A stretch of DNA of 32,021 nucleotides, from assembly GCA_001443445.1 (NCBI GenBank), contig LDXN01000030.1, positions 1 through 32,021 of the forward strand, in the 5' to 3' direction. The notes beneath the pieces are model-generated. The model made no database searches. It saw nothing but the letters and a program-made list of their open reading frames with translations, and was not told the DNA's origin. This DNA is from Candidatus Dadabacteria bacterium CSP1-2. Lineage in GTDB: Bacteria > Desulfobacterota_D > UBA1144 > Nemesobacterales > CSP1-2. This document shows positions 1 through 8,440 of the stretch, piece after piece (positions within the stretch are counted from its first letter, which is position 1; the number at the start of each line of letters is the position of its first letter). Position numbers and translations under genes: made by a program.

Positions 1-94
1 AATTTAGAATCCGATAAATCCCGAAATCCAGATCTGACGTCTCAAACTGGAAAAGCTTCTTAAGCAAGTCTTGAAATTTTTTAATAGTTTCCAT
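1..94 (-). CDS. N-terminus of an adenine-specific DNA methyltransferase (partial, runs off the left edge)
   Basis: An ATG at 94 opens a frame that stays open to base 1 (31 codons). The translation contains LFQFETSDLDFGIYRILN (residues 14-31). From memory this matches a characteristic N-terminal block of type III-like or stand-alone site-specific adenine DNA methyltransferases (the form LFQF..ADLDFGIYRI), which precedes their catalytic DPPY domain. The catalytic part lies outside the window, so activity and class (type III Mod, type IIG-like or orphan) cannot be judged. A weak ribosome site (GTGGGTAG) lies a few bases upstream. If the identification holds, a restriction-modification or DNA-defence locus continues to the left. 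The main uncertainty is that only 31 residues are visible. Confidence 0.65.
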   Translation of the reverse strand, partial: METIKKFQDLLKKLFQFETSDLDFGIYRILN

Positions 95-316
95 AACTAC
101 CCACTTTATAGTAATACAAAATCTACAAAAATAATACGAAAAAAATATAACAAAATTCAACCTTTTTAAATTTCGGGTGGTTCCTTATCTTAGATTGATG
201 GATAGAATTTGGCAAATTAATGGGACGTGATTCGTAAGGACTTTGAGCGGGTGTCATTATTAGCTTTTATAATCCGGTTTAGATGCCGTGGAGACATTAT
301 AAATGAAAGCCGTTCA

Positions 317-1111
317 TCATTGCTCTTTCAATAAATCTTTTAAATCATTAATAACGTAGTCAGGGATAATGTCTGATTTAGAAAGTTCATCTTGATCTAT
401 AGAACCGGAAAGGGTGAAAATAGTTGTAATACCTGCGCGTTTTCCGCCAAGTATATCGGTGTCGAGTCTATCTCCAACGATTGCGACTCTTTCGTGAGAG
501 GAAAGGAATTTCTTTGCAACCTCAAATATTATAACCTCTGGCTTTCCGACTATGGTAGCTTTTTTCCCTGTGGCGTACTCGATTGATGCAAGTATGGCAC
601 CTGTTGCAGGCACGAGTCCCTCAGGGGTGGGAAAAACAGGGTCACGATTTGTTGCAAAGAAGTGCGCTCCATTTCTTATTGCAATTGTTGCAATCTTCAT
701 TTCCTCGTAATTAAATCCTTGGTGTCCTCCTACTATGACAAAGTCCGATCTTTTAGCTTCTTCACCTTGAGTGAGTATGAGTCCTATCTCTGCTATTTCT
801 TCTTTTAATGCTTGGCTGCCAACAACATACGCCTTTTTATAATCTAGTTTATAATGTTTTTTGAGGTAGTGTGCTATAGCCATTCCTGATGTAATTATAT
901 CTTGGGGACTTGCTGGGATGCCCATCTTATTAAGTTTTTCCGCATATTCGCGACATGATCCTCTTGGGTCATTCGTAAGGAAAATCACAGTCTTTCCTAG
1001 TCCTCTAAGTGTTGCGATTGTTTCTATAGCTCCATCAGTGGGTTTATCCCCGATATAGACCACACCATCTAGATCAATAATAAAGTGATCAAATAAATCA
1101 GCGAGTTTCAT
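317..1111 (-). CDS. HAD-superfamily subclass IIA phosphatase (NagD-like)
   Basis: 264 residues, the usual size of HAD-IIA phosphatases. Motif I is DLDGV (D13 nucleophile, D15 acid/base). Motif II is FLTND near residues 44-48. A conserved Lys lies in VGKPEV near residue 190, and motif IV is GDRLDTD near residue 217. The C2-type cap lies between motifs II and III. Relatives dephosphorylate small phosphate esters (nucleotides, 4-nitrophenyl phosphate, phosphoglycolate); the natural substrate here cannot be read from sequence. The start is an ATG with only a weak purine run upstream. It lies downstream of a small unknown gene on the same strand with an 80-nt gap, so co-transcription is possible but not shown. 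Nothing is missing from the catalytic set. Confidence 0.88.
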   Translation of the reverse strand: MKLADLFDHFIIDLDGVVYIGDKPTDGAIETIATLRGLGKTVIFLTNDPRGSCREYAEKLNKMGIPASPQDIITSGMAIAHYLKKHYKLDYKKAYVVGSQALKEEIAEIGLILTQGEEAKRSDFVIVGGHQGFNYEEMKIATIAIRNGAHFFATNRDPVFPTPEGLVPATGAILASIEYATGKKATIVGKPEVIIFEVAKKFLSSHERVAIVGDRLDTDILGGKRAGITTIFTLSGSIDQDELSKSDIIPDYVINDLKDLLKEQ

Positions 1112-1191
1112 TTTATCTTTGTTTGATTATTTGTAGTTTTTGAGATAAATATTGGACCAATTGTGTAAAATACAAGGTCATTCCCCAAAAG

Positions 1192-1515
1192 CTATCCCCA
1201 AATGTATTCTTTAAGTAGTTCTTCTTTGTCTTCCTCAGAGGCTCTTCGCTTTATATGAATAATCCTCATCTCATCGTCCTGCACCATTTGAAGCCCAAGC
1301 AGGTTTAAAACATCTGTTGCAGCTTTCCTATAACCATCATAATACTCGGTAGTTTCGCCGGCTGCTCGAACGGTTGTTGTATCGAGATAAAGCGCTATCG
1401 CTGCGAACTCCTTTGGTACATCCTCATCTATCTCTAGGGAATAATCTTGAAGTGCATCAACCAAGATGTAACTTCTCCATGACTCTATTATTTTTTCAAA
1501 TTCATCAACTTTCAT
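1192..1515 (-). CDS. small conserved-looking hypothetical protein, 107 aa
   Basis: I do not recognise the family. The protein is acidic and predicted mostly helical, has no signal peptide, membrane segment or cysteine pair, and ends EEYIWG-like (KEYIWG). A good ribosome site (AAGGGG, about 8 nt before the ATG) supports translation. It lies 151 nt after the EIIA gene and 80 nt before the HAD phosphatase on the same strand, so it may be the tail of the rpoN-hprK-rapZ gene run or an independent unit. Coding is supported by the open frame, the start signal and the lack of a competing gene on the other strand. Function is unknown. Confidence 0.65.
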   Translation of the reverse strand: MKVDEFEKIIESWRSYILVDALQDYSLEIDEDVPKEFAAIALYLDTTTVRAAGETTEYYDGYRKAATDVLNLLGLQMVQDDEMRIIHIKRRASEEDKEELLKEYIWG

Positions 1516-1666
1516 CTTATTATCCCCTTAGGTTATTTGGTAATGTTTAATAGATCTTACGTTCTGCTTTTAATTATAATACTTAAATATTAAAAGTCTA
1601 GTTTAGTTTAAAAATTAACTAGGTGGCTTAAACTCTACCACGAATTATTTAAGCACAATTCATAAG

Positions 1667-2080
1667 TTAGGCATTTCTTTTTTGAAGTAGCTTACTTGCT
1701 ACAATTATATTGTCCCTCCCCGCAGACTCAGCTATCTTTACCGCTTCATCTAAGGTTAATTTCGATGAAATCGTTGCAAGCTTAAGAAGCATCGGAAGAT
1801 TTACCCCTGATATGACCTCTACCTTTTTTTCCTCTAAAAATGTTAGACTTACATTTGATGGAGTCCCACCGAACATATCCGTGACAAGAAGAACGCCATC
1901 TCCGTCGTCTATTCTTTTTATAGTATTTTTAATCTTCTGTGAAAATGTTCCGAATTCCTCACGAGGATCCAAAGATACGCCTTCCATTCTTACCGCAGAT
2001 TTATCGGCAACTACAAATTTAACGGCTGAAATAAGCTCTTCTGCCAATTTACCATGGGTTATAACGACAACTCCAACCAT
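1667..2080 (-). CDS. PTS system mannose-family EIIA component
   Basis: 137 residues forming a single EIIA(Man) domain. The phosphorylatable histidine is His9 in VVITHGKLAEEL, and FGGTPSNVS (about residues 70-78) is the second family signature. Transport versions receive phosphate from HPr and pass it to EIIB. Here there is no EIIB, EIIC or EIID gene nearby. Instead it closes a regulatory run with ptsN, hprK and rapZ, so it probably acts as a phosphorylation-dependent regulator or as part of a PTS sensor chain rather than in sugar uptake (inference). The ribosome site GAGGTGA overlaps the rapZ stop codon, indicating coupled translation. Confidence 0.9.
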   Translation of the reverse strand: MVGVVVITHGKLAEELISAVKFVVADKSAVRMEGVSLDPREEFGTFSQKIKNTIKRIDDGDGVLLVTDMFGGTPSNVSLTFLEEKKVEVISGVNLPMLLKLATISSKLTLDEAVKIAESAGRDNIIVASKLLQKRNA

Positions 2081-2089
2081 CGGTTCACC

Positions 2090-2941
2090 TCAGCTCTTAG
2101 AAATATCCCTGTGCCAAACAGTAGGGGAAACGTGTTTTAATCTTTCTGCAAGTTCAGTTGCAATAACTACAGAACGATGTTTCCCACCTGTACAACCTAT
2201 GGCTACTGTGAGATAAGATTTTCCTTCCTTCTCGTATTTGGGTATTAAAAACTTTAAAAGGTCTACCAGTTTTTTTATGAATTTTCTAGTGTCTTTGTTC
2301 TTCAGGATAAAATCCCTAACCTTTTTATTCAAACCAGTTAGGTCTTTTAATTTTTCAATAAAGTAGGGGCTAGGGAGGAATCTTGCATCGAGCACAACAT
2401 CAGCATCGTAGGGGAATCCATACTTGTATCCAAATGAGAGGAGATTTATGGTGATCTTTCTCGATATGGTTTTACCGAATGTATCCTGAATTATCTCTCT
2501 CAACTGATGAACGTTTAATTGTGATGTGTCTATTACATGATCGGCTAAAACCCTAATTTTAGAAAGCATTTTTCTTTCTTTTGTGATTCCCTTTAAGATG
2601 TTTCCATTAGTAGAAAGGGGGTGTTTTCTCCTTGTCTCCTTGTAGCGTTTTACAAGGGCTTCGTCAGTAGAATCTAGAAATAAAAGCTCTACCCAGCTTC
2701 CCTTTTCCTTAATCTCCCTAATCATCTCAGGAGCGCGTTCAAAAAATACTCCTTCACGTATATCAATCACAAGGGCTGTCTTCTTAATGTGCTCGGCGGA
2801 GTTTGAACACAGTTCAATGAATGTAGGAAGAAGTGTTGGTGGAAGGTTATCTACACAAAAATATCCGAGGTCTTCGAGCGCTTTTACTGCAGTACTTTTA
2901 CCTGAGCCAGATAGGCCGCTTAAGATTACAAGGTGTGTCAC
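2090..2941 (-). CDS. rapZ: RapZ family nucleotide-binding protein (former YvcJ/YhbJ)
   Basis: 283 residues, normal for the family. The N-terminal Walker A is GLSGSGKST (residues 9-17). The C-terminal domain carries the GCTGGKHRSV motif (near residues 249-258), typical of RapZ. In enterobacteria RapZ binds the sRNAs GlmY/GlmZ and delivers GlmZ to RNase E, controlling glucosamine-6-phosphate synthase. In other phyla the role is less clear and may concern nucleotide or cell-wall precursor sensing. The start is a GTG whose last bases overlap the hprK stop (GTGA, 4-nt overlap), a strong sign of coupled expression. Association with hprK, ptsN and rpoN is a classic gene neighbourhood. No glmY/glmZ-like RNA can be asserted here. 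Confidence 0.93.
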   Translation of the reverse strand: MTHLVILSGLSGSGKSTAVKALEDLGYFCVDNLPPTLLPTFIELCSNSAEHIKKTALVIDIREGVFFERAPEMIREIKEKGSWVELLFLDSTDEALVKRYKETRRKHPLSTNGNILKGITKERKMLSKIRVLADHVIDTSQLNVHQLREIIQDTFGKTISRKITINLLSFGYKYGFPYDADVVLDARFLPSPYFIEKLKDLTGLNKKVRDFILKNKDTRKFIKKLVDLLKFLIPKYEKEGKSYLTVAIGCTGGKHRSVVIATELAERLKHVSPTVWHRDISKS

Positions 2942-3897
2942 GATCTTTCCTTTTTTATATCACGTCTTGCACTACGATCTTCAAATTTCTCAGCTCCGTA
3001 CACACCAGTTGATTTTAATAATTGATTTCTTACAGCGACTTCAATAATAGTAGCCATGTTTCTTCCCGAACTTACCGGAAGAACAAGATATGGGAGATCA
3101 ACCTCCATTACGGTAAAGCTATTTTGGTCGATTCCGAGCCTGTCATAGTCTGTATCTGGGTCCCAATGTGCAAGCTCTATTACCATATCGATTTCCCTCC
3201 TATCCATAACTGAGGCTGTTCCAAATAGGTCTTTTATGTTAATTATCCCTACACCTCGAATCTCCATAAGGTATCTTATAATCTCGGGGCCGCTTCCAAT
3301 TAGTTTTGAGGTTCCTACTTTTCTTATTTCGACTACATCGTCTGTAACTAGCTTGGAGCCTCTAATTATTAGGTCGAGTGCGCATTCACTTTTTCCTATA
3401 CCGCTTTTCCCTAGAATAAGGATCCCTAGGCCATGTATATCTATTAGGACTCCATGAACACTTACAAATGGAGCAAGCCTCTCTTCAAGTATTCCATTCA
3501 GGGTTGAAATCAGTCTCCCAGTGTGGAGCTCTGTTATAAATAAAGGCATCTCATTTTTGTTGCAAGCTTTAATTAAAAGCTCAGGTGGAGTGAGTCCCTT
3601 TGATATGATAATACAGGGGAGATCCTGCGATGAAAGAATCTCTGTGATCCTTACTTGTTCTGCGGGTAAGGATTTATTAATATAAGATATTTCCGTTCTA
3701 CCAAGTATCTGGATCTTTCCTTCCTCGAGTTGTATATTTGGCTCGATCATTCTAAGCCCAGGTTTTTGAACCCTATTTGACCTTATCTTGCGCCTTAAGC
3801 CGTCTTCTCCAGCAATGATCTTGATCTCAAGCTCTCCTCCCCAAGCGCTGTAGAGTTCTCGAACATCAAGGCTAGTGCCTAGTTTAATACTTTTCAT
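2938..3897 (-). CDS. hprK: HPr kinase/phosphorylase
   Basis: About 319 residues from the ATG at 3897; an in-frame GTG at 3906 would add three. The N-terminal domain (to about residue 125) is followed by the kinase core: catalytic-type His in VSVHGVLIDIHG (about residue 148), Walker A GKSGIGKS (about 163-170), a DD pair (about 186-187) and the family signature MEIRGVGIINI (about 211-221). The enzyme uses ATP to phosphorylate a serine of HPr and removes the phosphate with inorganic phosphate, linking metabolic state to PTS-related control. HPr itself (ptsH) and EI are not in the window. The gene start overlaps the end of ptsN and its end overlaps rapZ, so it sits in a tightly packed operon. I prefer the ATG because neither codon has a clear ribosome site. 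Confidence 0.94.
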   Translation of the reverse strand: MKSIKLGTSLDVRELYSAWGGELEIKIIAGEDGLRRKIRSNRVQKPGLRMIEPNIQLEEGKIQILGRTEISYINKSLPAEQVRITEILSSQDLPCIIISKGLTPPELLIKACNKNEMPLFITELHTGRLISTLNGILEERLAPFVSVHGVLIDIHGLGILILGKSGIGKSECALDLIIRGSKLVTDDVVEIRKVGTSKLIGSGPEIIRYLMEIRGVGIINIKDLFGTASVMDRREIDMVIELAHWDPDTDYDRLGIDQNSFTVMEVDLPYLVLPVSSGRNMATIIEVAVRNQLLKSTGVYGAEKFEDRSARRDIKKERS

Positions 3898-4357
3898 CCT
3901 CTTCACTTATAATTTCATAGATCTCGTCTTGAGATTTGGCTTCCATGATTCGAGATCGAAAGTTAGTGTCTTTGAAGAGTCTAGATATTCTTGAAAGAAG
4001 CTTAAGGTGTGAACCTGACGAGTTTTCAGGGGCTATAAGCAGTATAAAAAGATGAGTGGACTTACCGTCAAGAGATTCAAAATCAATTCCTTCGAGGCTC
4101 CTTCCGAACGCAGCAATTATGTTTGGGAGACTGCTGAGTTTACCATGAGGGATCGCTACGCCAGCGTCAACAGCAGTGCTACATAGCTTTTCTCTCTCCA
4201 TTAGAACCTCAACTAGTCTCTCAGAATTTATATTAGAGTAAAGGGATGTCACACAATCTGCAATTTCCTTTATCACTTCAGGTTTTGTCTTTGACTGAAG
4301 ATATGGAATAACAGACTCCTTCTTTAAAGCATCTACTATTTTTATATCTTTTGTCAT
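3884..4357 (-). CDS. ptsN: PTS nitrogen-regulatory EIIA protein (EIIA-Ntr)
   Basis: 157 residues, a single EIIA(Fru/Ntr) domain. The phosphoacceptor is His71 in AVDAGVAIPHGKL, the canonical motif. The protein takes phosphate from the PTS-Ntr chain (EI-Ntr, NPr) and in its unmodified or modified form controls potassium transport, sigma factor balance and other processes in proteobacteria. Here it follows hpf (15-nt gap) in the standard rpoN-hpf-ptsN order. Its end overlaps the hprK start by 14 nt (23 if hprK uses GTG). The co-presence of EIIA-Ntr, HprK and EIIA-Man suggests a regulatory PTS lacking permeases, at least locally. No clear Shine-Dalgarno sequence precedes the ATG, so translation may be coupled to hpf. 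Confidence 0.94.
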   Translation of the reverse strand: MTKDIKIVDALKKESVIPYLQSKTKPEVIKEIADCVTSLYSNINSERLVEVLMEREKLCSTAVDAGVAIPHGKLSSLPNIIAAFGRSLEGIDFESLDGKSTHLFILLIAPENSSGSHLKLLSRISRLFKDTNFRSRIMEAKSQDEIYEIISEEDEKY

Positions 4358-4372
4358 AATTACTGATTAGGT

Positions 4373-4930
4373 TTACCGAGGAGTAACTAAGCCTAAACCT
4401 CCCCCCTTTCTTTTATATACGACATTAATCATACCACTTTCGCTATTTAGAAATACTAAAAAATCCATTCCTGATATCTTTAATTGTAGTATTGCTTCTT
4501 CAACTGACATCGGCTTGGATTGTGTTTTTTCAACTCTAATATTATAAGTATCGTCTTCAATTGTACTCGATTGTTGGCTCCGAGATAGTGAAGCAATTTC
4601 CTCTTTCGATCTCATACCTATTCTTCTTTTTGTTTTAATCTTTTTCTCAGTGAGTCTTTTAAGTTGTTTTATAATGCTATCAATTGCCCTGTCAATCGCA
4701 GAGCGCATATCATCGGCTTCCACAGTTGAGGTAGTTTTAAGATCACCGCTATTTACAAATATCTCAGCTATGTTTCTAAATTTCTCCATCGAAAGGACTA
4801 CCTTCACCTCCGAAGGGTTTCTTTCCGCTCTAATATATCTTTCTACCCTTTTTATCTTTCTTAAGATATGGGTTCTCAGGTGCTCAGCTCTGCTTTGTTC
4901 TATATGTCTGGTTGTTACTGTAACTTGCAT
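4373..4930 (-). CDS. hpf: ribosome hibernation promoting factor, long form
   Basis: 185 residues, the length of long HPF. The N-terminal beta-alpha domain (residues 1 to about 100, beginning MQVTVTTRHIE) binds the 30S decoding region. After a charged linker, the C-terminal dimerisation domain (about residues 127-183, with PMSVEEAILQLKISGMDFLVF) joins two 70S ribosomes into inactive 100S dimers. The start is supported by the family N-terminus and by AAGGA about 9 nt upstream. Unusually, the first 47 nt lie inside the 3' end of rpoN in another frame. It sits between rpoN and ptsN, the order usual in proteobacteria. Confidence 0.94.
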   Translation of the reverse strand: MQVTVTTRHIEQSRAEHLRTHILRKIKRVERYIRAERNPSEVKVVLSMEKFRNIAEIFVNSGDLKTTSTVEADDMRSAIDRAIDSIIKQLKRLTEKKIKTKRRIGMRSKEEIASLSRSQQSSTIEDDTYNIRVEKTQSKPMSVEEAILQLKISGMDFLVFLNSESGMINVVYKRKGGGLGLVTPR

Positions 4931-6449
4931 GGTCTTTTCCTTTTTTTGCGACCCTCTCTGAGGAAGAGGGGATTTTTAGTATTTTTCTATATTTTGCGAT
5001 AGTTCTCCGTGCGATTTTTATGTTTCTTCTCTCAAGCATCTTCGCTATATCTTCATCCGAGTATGGGCTTTCGGGTGATTCAGTGGTGATTATATCTTTA
5101 ATAAGTGTCTTTATTTTTTCAAAAGATATTAGTTCACCATCAGACATTTCTATCCCCCTAGAGAAAAGTGATTTAAGTTCTAAGATCCCCTGAGGTGTGT
5201 GAATGTACCTTCTACTTGTTATCCGACTTACTGTAGATTCATGAACATTAATGTCTTTATCACGTGCGATGTCTTTAAGTCTTAAAGGTTTTAGATGATC
5301 ACTACCGTATTCAAAAAAATCTCTTTGGTGCTCGACGATCTTTTTTATAATCTTGTTGACCATTTTTTCTCGCTCTTCAAGGCAATTTTTTATTCTTCGC
5401 GCGGCTTCTAATTTTTCCTTTATGTATTTCTTTACATCCGCTGAGATGCTTGCTCCCCGCTTAAAAAGAGTTTCGTAATACTGACTTATCCTTACTTTTG
5501 GGAAATCTCGATTTAGCTGTATATGTAAATCATTTCCTACTTTGTAAACATAAAAATCTGGGACAATGTACTTTGCCGTATCCTTTAAATAAAATGGCCT
5601 TCCAGGCTTGGGTTCTAATGATGAAATAACTGAAGTTGCCTGCTCCACTTCTTCTGTTGAAACTCCAAGAGCATCAGCAATTTTTTTGTAGTCTCTAGTT
5701 GCGACCTCTTCTAAAAAACTATCTATTATTTTATTAACATTTTGAATACCACCGTTATATCCTAGCTGCTCAGCTTGGATCTTAAGGCACTCCTTGAGGT
5801 CTCTTGCGCAAACCCCCGGGGGGTCAAAGGATGATTGCATCTTTTTTAATACACTTTCGACTTTGTCTATGTAACTCCTATCCGTATTTATGAGATTTTC
5901 ATAGGACACTTTCTTCTCATCTTCCGATGCGTTATTGATTAATTGGTTAGGAATTGATTCAATTTGATGCTTAGCAAGTAGTTGTGCGATTTCTTCTAGT
6001 TCTATCTCTAGGTAACCGTTTTCGTCTGTATTGCCAACTATAATGGAAGCAATGTGTTTTTCTTCATCTGAGAAATCTGAAAGATCGAGCTGCCATTTTA
6101 GGTAATCTAAAAGCGACTCGGGTGCACTCACTTTATTTTCCCATGGAATTTCATCATCTCCTTCTTCGATAAACTCTTTAAAGGGCTTATAATCTCTCTC
6201 TCTACTGCCGAGGAGCATATTTTCATCAGGTTTAAACTCAAAATCTGGCTCGTTAGAATCTGTGTTCTCTGCGTTTTTTTCTTCAGCCTCCTCCAGTAAT
6301 GGGTTTTCGATTAGTTGTTCTTCAAGATATTCCCTGAGCTCAAGTGTTGTCATTTGAATAAGCTTAAGGAAAAGCTGTAACTCTTGTGTAAGTATAAGAC
6401 GCTGTTCTTGAACGAGCCTTGGTACGATCTTTGTATCCATTGGTTTCAT
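4884..6449 (-). CDS. rpoN: RNA polymerase sigma-54 factor
   Basis: 521 residues. Region I is the Gln/Leu-rich N-terminus (LVQEQRLILTQELQLFLKLI, then ENPLLEE), which receives the activator signal. An acidic region II (about 55-110) is followed by the core-binding region and the DNA-binding domain with the RpoN box ARRTIAKYRK (about 480-489), which reads the -24 element. About 22 residues follow the usual SSSER ending, and this tail overlaps hpf by 47 nt. Sigma-54 needs AAA+ activators: two are encoded in this window, and three candidate sigma-54 promoters are present. An in-frame ATG three codons downstream is an alternative start. AAGG lies 12 nt before the first ATG. Confidence 0.96.
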   Translation of the reverse strand: MKPMDTKIVPRLVQEQRLILTQELQLFLKLIQMTTLELREYLEEQLIENPLLEEAEEKNAENTDSNEPDFEFKPDENMLLGSRERDYKPFKEFIEEGDDEIPWENKVSAPESLLDYLKWQLDLSDFSDEEKHIASIIVGNTDENGYLEIELEEIAQLLAKHQIESIPNQLINNASEDEKKVSYENLINTDRSYIDKVESVLKKMQSSFDPPGVCARDLKECLKIQAEQLGYNGGIQNVNKIIDSFLEEVATRDYKKIADALGVSTEEVEQATSVISSLEPKPGRPFYLKDTAKYIVPDFYVYKVGNDLHIQLNRDFPKVRISQYYETLFKRGASISADVKKYIKEKLEAARRIKNCLEEREKMVNKIIKKIVEHQRDFFEYGSDHLKPLRLKDIARDKDINVHESTVSRITSRRYIHTPQGILELKSLFSRGIEMSDGELISFEKIKTLIKDIITTESPESPYSDEDIAKMLERRNIKIARRTIAKYRKILKIPSSSERVAKKGKDHASYSNNQTYRTKQS

Positions 6450-6670
6450 AACAAATACCTTAGCATTCGAGGCACATGATATCGGAAACTATATATCAAC
6501 AAGAATAAATATGCTCACATAGAATTCTAATGCCCCATTTTTGTAATCTTACGACTTAAAATGGATAATGTTACCAAAATCATACCAGTATATAATTTTT
6601 CTGTAAAGGAAACACTCATAGGATATAGTAAAAATCCAGCATTTAGAATCTACGAGTATTTTAAGTTAAT

Positions 6671-6699
6671 TTGACTTGCAAATTCATTTGCTTTATCGT
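6671..6699 (+). promoter_or_regulatory. candidate housekeeping promoter for the TPR gene
   Basis: TTGACT (6671-6676), a 17-nt spacer, then TATCGT (6694-6699) would place a start near 6706, 26 nt before the ATG at 6732. The spacer contains a small dyad GCAAAT-TC-ATTTGC (6678-6691) that could be an operator. The leader has GAAGG (6712-6716) and a complementary CCTTC (6724-6728), so the ribosome site may be partly masked. The rest of the 6450-6731 divergent region shows no gene. Confidence 0.45.
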
Positions 6700-6731
6700 T
6701 AATCAATACTAGAAGGAAATCTACCTTCCAT

Positions 6732-8399
6732 ATGTCAGAGAGAGATAAAGAGAAGATTCTAAAAGAGGCATTACAATTAACTCGTGTAGGCCGTTATGAT
6801 AAAGCTATAGAAGAACTCCAAAAGTTACTAAGACTCAACCCTAAGGATACAAGGGCACTACAGAAGATTGCTGAGCTTCAGTCTAAAAAAGGTGATAATC
6901 AAGAAGCCATAAAAACCTATTTTAGGCTTGCCGAACTCTATGAAAAGGATGGGTTCATTGACTTTGCCATATCCCTTTACAAGACGATTATAAACTTGGA
7001 TAGTGGATTATTCAACGTTCACCTGAAACTCGGGGAGCTATTTTTACAAAAAAATCTAAGGAGCGAGGCTTTGGGTTCTCTCCAAGCAGCATTTAAACTC
7101 TGTCAAGACAAGAAGATGGTAAAAGAAGGTATTGAGGTTTTGAAACAGATGGTAATAGCAAACCCTGAAGATGTTTCTTCTATTGAGAGGCTTGCTGATC
7201 ATTACTACTATGATGAAGGGAAATCAGATGCCGCAAAAAACCTCCTGCATAGGGCTGCCGATATACTGAAACGATCCTCTCATATTGACAAGGCTCAGAA
7301 GCTTTATGAACGTATTTTAAACATGGATTCAAAAGATGAGTTGGCTCTCAGAAGACTTACTGAGTTCAATGTTGAAGATGGGGCAGTGAATCAGGCGGTT
7401 GATATTTATGAAAGAATGCTAAGATATAACCCTAATGATTTTAAAATTCTTAAAAAGGCAATCGAGGTTTATCGTGGTCTTGGAGATATAGAGAAGGTGA
7501 AAATATATTTAAGAAGGCTCGCCAGTGCTTATAAGTTAAAGGGTGAATATGCTGATATTAAAGAAGTATATAAGGAGATTCTCAGTCTTGACCCTTTTGA
7601 TCCTGAAGCAATAGATTATATAAAGCAGGGAAAAAATACAAAAGAGTTAGAAATTCAAAACCCTCATGAGAAACAAAAAGAGTTGGTGATTCAGAAAGAG
7701 TTGGTCAATGTAGAGGAAATAGAAGAATTTTCATCCTCAGATCAGTATCATTCCCAAGTTGATAAATATGGTAAGAATAAGGATAGTAATCTAGAAAATG
7801 TTTTAGATGAAGATAATGCTAAAGAATTAGAAGGTTCCCCAACCCACTTCAGTGATCACCAGGAAATATCCTCCCAACTTACGCTAGTTGATAGCAACAT
7901 ATCTGAGATGGAAGTTGTGGATAAGACACAGTTAGAAGAGATAAAAGAAGGTGAGGCAGAAGTATTGGGCGTACTCAATAATAAGGGTGATAATCAGGAG
8001 GTTGAGGAAAGGAGAGAAGTTACTTCCGAGCTAAATGGTTTAAGCTCAGCAAGGTTAAATAAGATAGGAGAAAGCGAATTCTTTGAGCTAGGGATGATGC
8101 ATAAAGATAAGATGATGTTTGAGCAAGCTGCCTCGGAGTTTAGAAAATCTATAATGGAAGGTTATAAAGTTTGGGAGTCCTACATGATGATAGGTATCTG
8201 TTTCCTCAATAGTGGGGATGGCAAAACAGCACTTCAGTGGTTTCAAAAAGGTCTTTTCCTTGAAGGGCTTCTAGTCGATCAGATTATCGCTCTAAAATCC
8301 GGTTCTGCTATTGCGCTTGGCATTTTAGGAAATTACTCTGACGCTATTAAGGTTTTAGAGGGAATTGTGGTAGAATACGGGAAATATGAAATGGGGTAG
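6732..8399 (+). CDS. tetratricopeptide-repeat protein
   Basis: 555 residues with no signal peptide or membrane helix, so probably cytoplasmic. The N-terminal part (about 1-285) is built of consecutive TPR units; examples are the segments beginning GRYDKAIEELQKLLRLNP and NQAVDIYERMLRYNPND. A long Glu/Asp/Lys-rich linker (about 290-445) follows, which looks disordered. A further TPR-like block lies at the C-terminus (about 450-550, with ASEFRKSIMEG and ALQWFQKG). Such proteins scaffold protein complexes; no catalytic motif is visible. It is divergent from rpoN and ends 41 nt before a DUF2905 gene. The specific function is unknown. Confidence 0.85.
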   Translation: MSERDKEKILKEALQLTRVGRYDKAIEELQKLLRLNPKDTRALQKIAELQSKKGDNQEAIKTYFRLAELYEKDGFIDFAISLYKTIINLDSGLFNVHLKLGELFLQKNLRSEALGSLQAAFKLCQDKKMVKEGIEVLKQMVIANPEDVSSIERLADHYYYDEGKSDAAKNLLHRAADILKRSSHIDKAQKLYERILNMDSKDELALRRLTEFNVEDGAVNQAVDIYERMLRYNPNDFKILKKAIEVYRGLGDIEKVKIYLRRLASAYKLKGEYADIKEVYKEILSLDPFDPEAIDYIKQGKNTKELEIQNPHEKQKELVIQKELVNVEEIEEFSSSDQYHSQVDKYGKNKDSNLENVLDEDNAKELEGSPTHFSDHQEISSQLTLVDSNISEMEVVDKTQLEEIKEGEAEVLGVLNNKGDNQEVEERREVTSELNGLSSARLNKIGESEFFELGMMHKDKMMFEQAASEFRKSIMEGYKVWESYMMIGICFLNSGDGKTALQWFQKGLFLEGLLVDQIIALKSGSAIALGILGNYSDAIKVLEGIVVEYGKYEMG

Positions 8400-8440
8400 T
8401 AAGAGTTCTTTTAAAGCCATTATACACGGTATAAAGAGGG

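Noticed and set aside
1626-1640. GG-N10-GC pattern on the minus strand upstream of the 107-aa gene
   Set aside because: The -12 part reads AAGC rather than TTGC and the flanks fit the consensus poorly; it is likely chance.
2090-2941. RapZ presence as proof that the 11.8-kb RNA is GlmY/GlmZ-like
   Set aside because: No sequence or structure similarity to GlmY/GlmZ is visible, and the RapZ-GlmZ system is known from enterobacteria.
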